64,000 bases of DNA, from positions 13,454,001 through 13,518,000 of the forward strand of contig NC_079879.1 in NCBI RefSeq assembly GCF_029227915.1. The letters run 5' to 3'. Below, piece after piece: positions 10,839 to 20,707 of the stretch (its first letter is position 1; each line of letters opens with the position of its first letter). The notes under the pieces were generated by a model. It saw only the letters and a program-made list of their open reading frames with translations. It was not told where the DNA came from and made no database searches. Both the position numbers and the translations under genes were made by a program. This DNA comes from Hydractinia symbiolongicarpus. Lineage: Eukaryota > Cnidaria > Hydrozoa > Anthoathecata > Hydractiniidae.

Positions 10839-12378
10839 TCAAGCCTGATATATATGTTGATTGATGGCCTCGCCATGACCCATATGCTCATAAAAAGCCT
10901 GTCCTTGATAGTATGGCAAGTCAAAAGAAGCGAAAAGCGTGCTAACACAATGGCGATTTTTTTGTGGCGGTTAATGTAGCTGCTGAGTTGATATTCAGTT
11001 TGACGCAAATATTGTGTGTCGTATGCCACCCAGATACATGATTTGTCGAGTTTTGGGTACTGGGAAACAGAAAAGGATTTTCAAAAGCTACACCTGAAAC
11101 TTTTCTTTTCTCTGGATCGGCTAAAATCTGTAAGGTTGGCACGCAGTCTTGAGGAATTAAAACTGGCCCCAGCCTAACACTTCCCTTTCCACTTTGATAC
11201 GTTATTTTCAACGACTTGTCAGGGCCTTTTCAATTGGATGATCAATTTCATCAATCTTTCTCTGTCAAGCCAAAGCCCATGCATCGCTTTTTTAAGCTCT
11301 GTTAGAATTGGTGGTGATAACACATGATTTCGCACATCTTATGGGTGGTTAGGTTTCCATAGCTTAACCTCAAAAAGAAAGAAATATCTCTCTCCAATTC
11401 CCACGGCTCTGATGACTGCTATAACTCCGCCGTTTTTAAAATTTAAAAAAACGTCTGTAAAGTCAAAGGTGTTACACGTGTCACATTTCTGCAGGCGTAA
11501 TGCAGGCAAAGATATTTTTTAAAGAATATTTTATTACCACAAGCTACTAAATTTAAGATTTCCAAAGATTCATAAAATAAGCTAATCGAGAAAAATGATA
11601 CCTGTTCAAAAAAATGAGCACTCAAGGAGCAATGAATACACATAAATGCACATAACTTTTTAAATACCTTACCTGACGGTTTTTGTTTAATCTGTATGTT
11701 GCTTCTGCGAAAATATAATTTCGTGAAAGCTCCATTACCGACATAAAGTCGTCTATAGCTCTTGCAAAGTTGTCTTGGTTCGATACAAAAAAACTGCCTT
11801 TTAGCGCTTTGAACGACGCTTTTATGAGGTAGAAAAGTGCAGCTTTCAACCCCAGACTTGAAATTATCCTCATCCACACTTGTGTACTCTTCAATAGCCG
11901 TTTTAAGGCCAACGAGGTTTTCACGGCGAAGCATGCCTGCAAAGTTGCTGTGAATAGCTACAATATTATCCTGTGCTAAAAATTTTATGAACAGGTTCGC
12001 CAATCTGCTCGTATCACTTCGAACGGACTTTCGAACTTCCGTTTTCTTTTCTAAATTTCGTTTTCCCTTGTCAAATAGGTACGAGCCTATGAAAAGGATC
12101 GCTCTTGCACTTAGTGCCAGCATTGTCATCTCGCATAGTACCGAGAATTTCTTGGTAAAATTTTTCCCCAGATAAATTTGGGGTAGTTTCATCGGCTATC
12201 ATTAAGATCTTTATGGCGGTGGAGGACAGGAATCTTTGCAACATTTCTTATGCCGTGGAAAGAAGGTTTTTGCAAAGAAACCTTTACAACTACCACAAAC
12301 TACCATTGGAAGGGAAGAGCTAACAATTGGAGGTCGCTCACGGTGAAATGCAGGATTCTCCTCCTTAATAACATTCAT
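10839..12378 (-). pseudogene. Decayed zinc-finger / tyrosine-recombinase-like gene
   Basis: Pieces of one protein appear in order on the minus strand, in shifting frames. First comes an N-terminal zinc-knuckle-like CGSCKGFFAKTFFPRHKKCC (about 12,240-12,320). Next is FYQEILGTMRDDNAGTKCKS, then KKTEVRKSVRSDTSRLANLF, then IDDFMSVMELSRNYIFAEAT. LIPQDCVPTLQILADPEKRK and a WHTTHNICVKL block follow. Last is NRHCVSTLFASFD ... YEHMGHGEAINQHIYQA, ending at a TGA at 10,839-10,841. The terminal R-H-x3-T ... HMGH ... Y arrangement resembles boxes of tyrosine recombinases, as in Crypton-like elements; this is inference. At least four frameshifts or stops show that it is dead. Related multi-copy uncharacterised proteins occur in cnidarians, from memory. 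Confidence 0.55.
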
Positions 12379-12421
12379 ATTTGCTTTCAAGATGCCTTTC
12401 TTTCAAGATCCTGAAATTGAA

Positions 12422-12438
12422 CCCCCCCCCCCCCCCCC
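12422..12438. repeat. Poly(C) tract, 17 nt
   Basis: An uninterrupted run of 17 C in an otherwise AT-rich window. It may be error-prone in sequencing. A G-rich/C-rich hairpin-like patch also occurs at about 13,070-13,100. Confidence 0.9.
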
Positions 12439-12499
12439 TAACGGTTTTTTTTAATAACTCCTTATTGCTATGTTATATGGCTATGAAACTTATTGAGTT

Positions 12500-12620
12500 T
12501 CAATATTAATCTATTACACACCTGCATGCCAAATGTTTAGGTCTCATACCTTTCAGAGGTTTTGATATTGGCCATTACTCGAAACTACCCCTTAAAATCT
12601 CTATGAAATCCTTATAATGG
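12500..12620 (+). repeat. Diverged direct repeat, copy 2
   Basis: Counterpart of 9360-9480 (shared CATGCCAAA and TTGGCCATTACTC blocks). Possibly two old copies of one dispersed repeat. Confidence 0.45.
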
Positions 12621-14880
12621 GGAAAATTTAATAACTCCTGTTAGGATTATCCTTAGAACTTGAAACTTACAACACAACTTTTTTTATTAAGAAGAATCAT
12701 TTTGTATAATTTGGACACGTAATTAATCCGATTTCCCGATTTTGCCGAAAATTAGAAAAAACCGGATTTTTGGGCAATTTTTGGCAATTTTTTATGCGAT
12801 TCATGTAAAAACCGGGAATTATGTTAAATAACTTTTATTTAGCTTTTAGAAACTTCAAACAGAATACAAAAATTCGCTCTGGAACAAAAGTAATTACATT
12901 TTAAGCAGATAGTGGCATTTTTAACAAATTTTCAGCTTCTGTTGACGTCACAGAAAATGTGCTGACGCAAGCAAAAATTTATTGCTGCCATTTTATTCCT
13001 TTTATGACGTACTATAAGTGTGCCAAGTTTGATTCAATTTGAACAATCCTATGAAAAGTTGTTTTAGTTAGAGGGGGGGGTGGTGGATTCCGACCCCCCG
13101 GTCATAGTATGTCGAAAAACTCCGGAACGAATAGGGCTAATAATAGTGTTTCATTTATACGCAGAGAAGCAACATCAGTTCTGATACGATTTTTCAATTT
13201 GCTACTCTTTCTAGCTAGTGGTTAAAAGTATATATACCCCTAGCCTCAAATTGATAAACATAAACTTTTACGATTGTCATATACGTATTTCATCCATGTT
13301 CAGAGAAAACACAAAGGTACTAAAATGCTTATGAATTTTTTATCAATTTTATGAAACTTAAATAAAACTTATTATTTTGCATTCTCGGATCCTTATATAA
13401 AGAACACAAAAAAAAACGGTAGAGATCTAACTTGATCGCATGCAGTGCTCGCAGATGTCGATAACAGATGTCTTGTTCTATAAATTCATACGATAAATTT
13501 ACTCATGTCTGTAATACGACAAGGCATTTATTGATATGCAAGTTTTACCTTTTTCTATTTCAGGAAAACTTTTCCTGCTTTGCCCACTTCCTCTCAAATT
13601 TATTACATTTTCAACATCCGGTAATGCAACGAGTTGAACCTAAATATGATAACATATAATACTGGCTAAACTTTTCAAAACTACTTAAACAGAAATAAAA
13701 AAGGTCTATTTATTTAATGTAAATTTTAGGAAATAAAAGATTAATGGCAAATAGTAGTAAAAGTAAAATGAAAATGAACATACAAAATATGGTTTTGTAT
13801 TTTTATTGTCCTCTTCCATACTCAATAAACGTTCTTTAAATGTATGTTACATCACATATACGATTACGCACGTTAATTTGCTTATAGACCAAAGCACGGG
13901 AAGGACGGTCTGAGGATTGGTGTTAAGATATCGAATTAAAATTATGTAGTTCATACTATAAAACTGTTTTAATTGTACGTGAACAAAATATTACAACAGT
14001 TCGTTTTAATTTTTTTTTGTTAAAAAGCGATAGAGTCCTAACTTATTTGTATTATTAGTAAGATATTTACAACTTTCTGTTAATACTTATTTTGAAATGA
14101 AATTTTGAACAAGAGGGTGGGGAGCGAAAACGCTTTTAACGATAGAATTTCATATGGAAGTGAAAATGCCAGACTAAAAAAAGGATTTACTTTTTTGCTT
14201 GGTGATTGTTGATCATAATCAAAAGCAAGTTTTTCAATAACCTACAAAAAGAAAAACCTTTGTCAATTAAAAATAACTCAAGCCTAAGTGCAACGCAAGT
14301 GTTAGCTAAATATCCATAACAAATTTTTGTGCCAGCAAATAAGTGTTAAAAAATTTCCCTATAAAAATCGTAATTTGGGCGTTTTGAAAGCAACAGGACA
14401 GTTATTGATTTTGTTTAACAAACCAATTTACAACGGACGACTTTAGATGTGTCTTTTTAACATCTTTTGGCTGAAAAAAAAGAAAGAAATAATTACGTAG
14501 TTACAACAATAATAATAGAAAGCTGTAACAATAACAAGCCTTTAAATTTTATTTTCTTCAATTTGTTTTTCCTAATAAAGTAAACATATAAAACCCATAA
14601 ATAAATCAATTCAATTCCAGAAAAATTCGAGAAAAAACAAAAACAAAAACACTTTTACATAACACCCACACGAGAAAACAACGGGCGAAAATAATTATAA
14701 GTTAAACTAAAAAATTTATTTTTATTTTACTCTTTTAAAGTCAATTTTCGACTTTAACCATTTTTAAGACAGCATTCTCATAATTTGTTGGATAAAATTT
14801 TAACAATCGTCTTTAATTATTCAATTTATTTGTGTTAATTGTTTCAATACGATTACCACATTAAGATACTTACATCGCAC
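12621..14880. other. No gene recognised
   Basis: AT-rich intergenic sequence. I see no exon. A GGGGGGGG/CCCCCC pair near 13,070-13,100 could form a short hairpin. Confidence 0.4.
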
Positions 14881-16830
14881 CTAAGTTGGCATTCCACCTG
14901 TGGTGGATTTAGCAACACGTTCAAACGGTATGTTCTTGAAGCTAACTTTTCCTAAAGTATTTATTGTAACACCTATATAGATTTCTTTGTTATCAAACTC
15001 ATTTATTTAAATATGGATATTTTTTATTTTATTTGCCTGAGAAGCTTATTTTTAGGATTTAATTAGCAGAAGCTCCACACTTACTTTTCTCCATGGTAAG
15101 TTGGGAACTCCATATGAATACCGTAATTCTATTGCCTTTTCTAAATTGTTCAAAGCCAAATAACCCCAGATAGATGTTTGTCCCCTCCTTAATTGGGCGT
15201 ATTACGCAATTTGGCTTTGCAGAGTCATTAATAAACCGACCAAGTCGACGGTTAAATGTTGCATCAATGCTGAAAGCAAAAAAAGATTAAATGTAATTTA
15301 TTTATTTAATTGTGTTTTGTCATAAATAATAAGTTTTATTTATTGCAAGATTGCAGCTAAATTTTGTGCTAAACAAAACCCACATATTTCAGCTATCCAC
15401 CTGTTTTGTACAACATACTTATATATTTTATTATATCATTTTCAAAATATCATCATAAATGTGGAAGAACTCACCTGAAAAATATCATCCCTTTAATAGA
15501 TTCCGAGTAAATAAATTCCGAATTCCGAAAAAAGATACTGCAGAAACACGAAATACAATATATAAAGGACGGGAAAATGCATGGATTTACTGACGCGCTA
15601 CCACCCCTATAACAATAACCGCACTTTGTGTGTTCAAAATGGTTCTAAGCAGCTTCGTTTTGGGTCTAGAGCAGGGTGAATAATTTACTAATAGGTTTTC
15701 TTAAGTAATAATAAGAAAGACGGAGGGTTCAAAAACTGGGTAAAAACTATAAGAAATTCATAAAATATAACACGCGATCTAGAAATTAAATCAAAATTCT
15801 TTATTTTGGCTTAGCAGAAAAAAAAACTTCAAACATGTAGTAAGTTATGCATGTCACTTTCCGAGCCAGAACTTATATGAATCTTAACAGATTTTCTATA
15901 GTAAAAACAACATCGCATTCTGTCTGTTTGCACACGAAAAAATTCGTGCTGCAAGAACACAAAATACAGTAAAATACGGACAAACCCGTAGATTTAACCA
16001 TTGGTCACTGGCTAGTAATCTCATTATTTTTATGAGCTAATACCCAGGGTTTTATAATCAAACACGCCATTACAAGAGTACTCTAAGCAACAGGCGGGCA
16101 AGAATGGACGAAATTGCGATGCCGAAAACATGTATGACTTTAGAAGAAAAAAACGATGCTTTTTTCAATGAATGTTATTGTAGAGGAAGATGATTGTAGA
16201 GCGAAAAAGTTGAAGTTTACATATGTTTTTATATGGTGCAAAAAATTAAAACATAATTCGTTTTTTAAAAAAGAAAAAAAAATCAATTTTCGCGGGATGT
16301 AATTATTGCCTAATAGGTTCTCTTGAAATACATCATGCTGTAACATCGGAAACATACAACGTAAAGTTAAAAAAAAAATTAAAATTTCTATATACGTACC
16401 AGTACTTGTCATAGAAAAATAAGTAGGATCCTAAATGCTTGGGATATTGTTTAACTCTAGATCGACCCTCACTGGCCGATACACACTTTCCTGCATATAC
16501 TAGCAGAAAATCTCCTTTGTAAAATGGTTTTGCTGTGAAAACACCATAACCTAAGGAAAAAGGCACAAAGTGTGTAAGAAACCTATTATTATTATTAGCT
16601 AATACATTTGCTGGAACTGTTGCGTTACTTTGAATTGCGTTGAGGCACTTAAAAGGTTAATATGAATCTATAATTACATTTTAAATTAACAACACTAACA
16701 ACATACCAATGTAATCGTTGATATGATGAATCACAAATCCTGATCGATCTTTACCCTTCCAACAATATCTCCTGGCAACATCAAACTGGTTTTTTATATT
16801 ATTTATTTTTCCGTTTATTTTATTTATGAC
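14881..16830 (-). CDS. SET-domain protein, KMT5A-like (5' incomplete; C-terminal frame anomaly)
   Basis: Four exons are visible, reading right to left: 16,707-16,830, 16,400-16,550, 15,085-15,269 and 14,881-14,951. All are bounded by AG/GT and join in phase to a TAG stop (177 codons; the first exon or exons are missing). The protein contains KGKDRSGFVIHHINDYIGYG, VFTAKPFYKGDFLLVYAG, then YCIDATFNRRLGRFINDSAK and PNC, which are the ordered SET blocks (G-x-G-V-F, D-F-x3-Y-x-G, IDAT, RF-x-NDS-x-PNC). SET proteins transfer methyl groups to lysine, usually on histones. The joined frame then reads KGNRITVFIWSSQLT, whereas the +1-shifted frame of the same exon reads ELRYSYGVPNLPWRK, the expected SET C-terminal YxYG block. 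An indel near 15,150 is therefore likely, so this is a pseudogene, a recent mutation or an assembly error. Upstream exons could not be located. Confidence 0.75.
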
Positions 16831-17334
16831 CTGAAAGTACCTAACGTCAGCAATATAGCGAAATGCTGTTGCAAAACTTTAAAACATTTGAAAGTTCCTA
16901 TTTTAAACCAATAACCTTTTTTGATAAAATTAAAGATTAAGAAGTTCAGTTTGTTAAAACATGACTTTTACTACCACAATTATTTTGCCATTAAACAGAA
17001 AATAATCTCTCTTAATTCTATGGTCTTTACGTTTATATTTATTTCTGAATGTAAGTAGTCAACTCTGCATAGACGTAGTCTTGCCCTCTATGCGTAATAT
17101 TTTGTACTTAGGCGTAAAAGAATGCAAAATAAAATAATGATTACACTCGCCTCAATTTTTAATTTTCAATTTTTAATAAAAAAGTGTCCTAATCAGATGT
17201 GCAGTTTATTGTAACTTTTTTTTACTGATTTATTTGGCGTGGATTCTTTTGTTAAGAATCTCAAAATGCTTTTGATATTTTGATTGTGTAAATTTGTGTA
17301 TATTTTTACATTTGTACACTGCAACATAAATAAG

Positions 17335-17445
17335 TAAAACCTCTTTAAAGCGGACACCTACTTAATGCGGACACACCTACTTTAAGCGGACACCTACTCA
17401 AAGTGAACAACTACTTAAAGCGGACCCTACTTAAAGCGAGTTCCA
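17335..17445 (+). repeat. Short tandem AAAGCGGACACCTACTT repeats
   Basis: About five degenerate units of ACCTACTTAAAGCGGAC (16-19 bp) follow one another. The leading AGTAAAACCTCTTTAAAGCG resembles ends of pogo-type MITEs, but the opposite end was not found. Confidence 0.6.
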
Positions 17446-17859
17446 CACGGATTTTCTCATAGAATTTACTACTATAAAACGGACAAAGAAAAATTGTGAC
17501 CAGACCTTTTGTCGAAATATCTGAGTAAAATAATGTTACTATCCAAAATGTCAAAAAAGCTTCTCTAGAAGCAAAGTAAAAGTACAATCTTTGTCCTAAG
17601 GTATGGAAGGTAAAAAAAATGTAGTAGGTGTTAAAACTAAGGTATAACAACTAACCTGTAAACAATGCTGTTAACGCAACCAGTTTAACAATAATAATAC
17701 CCAAACCAGTAACACAACTGTATTACCTAGTAATTAACACAACTATTATTAACCACAACCACATCACTATTGTTATTTCTTTTATTGCAAAAAAATAGTT
17801 GAAAACAAGGCAGTTTAGTGCAAAAACAGTTGGTCCCTAATGGTCAGTGTGACTGTATG

Positions 17860-18060
17860 TTTTCCAATGTCTTTCAGAGACTTCTGATGATACTTGTTGG
17901 TAAACGTAGGAACGTAGACAGACCAGCTGGTGGAAATAATTAGGTTGACCAGTGCATAAAGGAAAAGAGGCAACTTCGGAAAGAATGGGAGTCAGGATAT
18001 AGTAAGAGTGCGCTCGAACAGCTGTTTATAATGCAATAAGTTTGCAAATGTATTGGGAAG
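17860..18060 (+). pseudogene. Fragment of non-LTR element (endonuclease-RT linker)
   Basis: In broken frames this encodes VDQCIKEKRQLRKEWESG preceded by a diverged R-x-T/A-x-WW segment. It corresponds to VDQCIKEKRKLWKEWKSG in the retroelement at 45.9-47.8 kb. It is a short, decayed fragment of the same family, here on the plus strand. Confidence 0.65.
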
Positions 18061-18407
18061 GAAGACCAATGCAATGAGATTACAGAGCAAATGAGTAAAA
18101 ACTAATCAAGATGTTGTAAATGAGTGTATAGACAACGATAATGGTGTTCTGGTAAGCACAAGGGAAAAGAAAAAGCTTCACCTGAGTGCCAAAAATATAG
18201 TGAAAAAATAAGGAATCAGTTTTTAGATAGTATTGACGAAATACATATGTATACCATGTGTTGTATTTGTTAATATTAATATTATTATTGCCTGCAATCT
18301 GTCTGAAAATTGTCATGGTACAGACACACGAAAAGCAAATGCGATATATTTTTATACACTTTCTTTTGACACGTGAATTCACGTTAAACTTTAAGGACGG
18401 GCTACCA

Positions 18408-18700
18408 GTGGATTCTTCGACGGGTTAAAGACTAATCTATTATCATAATGCGCTGTGTGTCTGTCTGTGACTTTTGCAAAGTGAATTATATTTGCTATAA
18501 TTTCACTTCCTATACAACATCACCTATTTAAGATACATGGAGCACCTATTACACACATGGAGAGCATTGTCTATGTTTCCTAAACTGGGTAATAAAAGTA
18601 TATAAAAGTACATATTTTCTGAAAGCCAGATAAATTTCCAATCAAATAGTGTAATTTTCATAGTGTCTCAAAATAATAAACTGGAAGGGCTCTCGAGCGT
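18408..18700 (+). mobile_element. Helitron-like head-to-tail junction (degenerate)
   Basis: A degenerate 3' end (GTGGATTCTTCGAC, GGGTTAAAGA, CTAA at 18,432-18,435) is followed directly by a 5' end, TCTATTATCATAATGCG, then TGTGTCTGTCTGTGAC and TTTTGCAAAGTGAATTATAT. This is the junction seen in the array at 48-49.4 kb. The downstream end of this copy could not be defined, so the given end is approximate. Confidence 0.6.
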
Positions 18701-19150
18701 AAACGGTACAGGCTTTTGAAGCTTATCGCAGAAAAACAAATAAATTTTTTTTGAAAATAACTTAGAAAAAATGTTTGATATTAAATACTTTACCTGTATT
18801 TATCTTTTTCTTTTACCTCTTAAAAAGTATTTTTTTTAATGTAAAATAAATATTCTATGAATTATAAGTTTTTCAAAGAAACAAAAAATCAAAATTTTTA
18901 TCAAAAATTTCAATTTAGGTGTTTCATGTATCCTCACTATTCTGTCATTTACAAAACTTTGACGACAAACAATTTTTAGAAATTTGCTTGCCCGTTGCGT
19001 CTACTGTTTAATGCTTGAAATCAAGGAGGTTCCTTGTTGAAATGTATAGGATCATGTGCTTTTGAACGGAACGGATGAGAAGATATTGATGTTTGAAGGT
19101 TCTTTAATGATGTCTAGTTACTCATACATACATGTTATTATTATAATAGA

Positions 19151-19494
19151 CTAGTTCTCAAGACCCATGGAAAAATTCACTCAGGCAGAAAAACAATAGA
19201 AAAGATAGGAGGTTTTGTGAATTTTACTGACGTCAGTAGTGCATATAAAAAAACTTTCAGAATTTACGTAGTTACCCACGCAGGACATGGCATCAGTTAT
19301 TTCCATTCATTTCAAAGTTATTTGTCCTGAAACTGAAAAGTACAATGCAAAAGTTAGCTGATTTTAAAAAAGCTATTGACGTCAATGCGCGCTAAAGAAG
19401 AATCTTGTTTTGTGTGTCGACAGGTCATTACTCATGTCATAAAAATTCAAATGTTTGTCTTGGTGGATATTTCCATGGGCTTATCATAGACAAC
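19151..19494. mobile_element. Two Helitron-like 3' ends in opposite orientation
   Basis: On the minus strand a 3' end terminates at CTAG (19,151-19,154), with TTTTTCCATGGGTCTTGAGAA before it. On the plus strand another ends near 19,494 with TGGATATTTCCATGGGCTTA. The interior contains TGACGTCA palindromes and the reverse complement of CCTGCGTGGGTA, both shared with the 48-49 kb copies. Both ends point outward, so these are two 5'-truncated copies back to back. Confidence 0.6.
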
Positions 19495-20707
19495 AAAGTA
19501 TTGTCAGCTCTGGTTCCACCCCTTCCCCTTTACATAACTTTTAATAGGCGTTTCCAAATGGAATAAAACTTGGTACACTGATAATACGTCATAAAAAAAA
19601 CAAAATGGTAGCAATAAATTTTTGCTTATATATGTACTTTGTCCATGATGTGATCGCACGCCTAGAATGTGTACAAATTTCACTATCTGCATAAAATTCT
19701 GAACTAAGCGGCAAATAGGATTTATTTAACATATTTTTTTGCTTTTGCATAAATCACAAAAAAGAATGCGTTTATGCGTTAAGATGATGTTTATAAAACC
19801 TCGGGAAGTATCATAGCCATGTGACATAACGAAAAAGGGTTATTGAAAAACCAAATAGGGTTAAGTTCTTTGTGCATTTCCAGTATAGTTCTCGCAAGAA
19901 ATTAGGAAATCGTCAAGCGTCTGGTTTTTGTTAACTTTCATATCTTCTGTACTCGCTTACGCTATGTCACACAAAGAATTGTAACAAGTTAAAAGAAATC
20001 CTACGGTAAAATGAATTACGCATGAATTTACCTATCACCTGCAACTTCCATCTTTGACTCGCTTATTTGTTAGCCCTTGGTAATGTTTCACTTGTTCGCT
20101 TATTGCACATAATCCGGACATTCACCCGTCACACATATTTCTTACATTCTTAGCATAATGGCAAAGAGAAAGCTGCGTGCAACCATTTTGAACAGAAAAA
20201 ATACAGGTATTGATAAAAGATAAACGTTTTTTATGCACACTCTTATTGCTACTTTTTTCCGGATGTTTGCGGTAAAGTGATCAAATTCCGTACCGGATGG
20301 AGTGTCTGCTAACACGAAACTGAGCCTATCCGATATGTGAAACGAATGAGGTCCGTTTCGATACAAAAAGTGAAATGATTTTGCTCCGACTAAAACGGCA
20401 TCGTCTGAACAAAAGACGAAAACAAATTTCTTTATTAACAAGTTTATTATTCGTTCCTTTTGATGAAATTGAACAACAAAGATATGTTTTAACATTATCA
20501 CCTTACTTCTATCACGCCCGCATTCCTGCCCCTCTTACAGGTTTTTTATAGTCTTGTATACAATTAGGAGTAATAGGGGACGCAAAAAAAAAACACAAAA
20601 GCTAATACGAAGGCTTATTCTAAGACTCTTATTTATGTACATAATTTTACAAAGGACTCTTTAAAACAGAGTGATTATTAAGATGAAGTTTCCCAAACAT
20701 TTTGATG
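19495..20707. other. No gene recognised; may include 3'UTR of the homeobox gene
   Basis: The region lies just downstream of the homeobox stop. A 119-codon open frame on the minus strand (20,142-20,501) shows no domain or splice logic; it may be part of a 3' untranslated region. Confidence 0.4.

Noticed and set aside
16140-16412. 90-codon minus-strand ORF
   Set aside because: It reads SET-gene intron sequence after the GT donor at 16,398-16,399.
20142-20501. 119-codon minus-strand open frame downstream of the homeobox gene
   Set aside because: No domain, no splice logic and AT-rich composition; it may be 3'UTR sequence.
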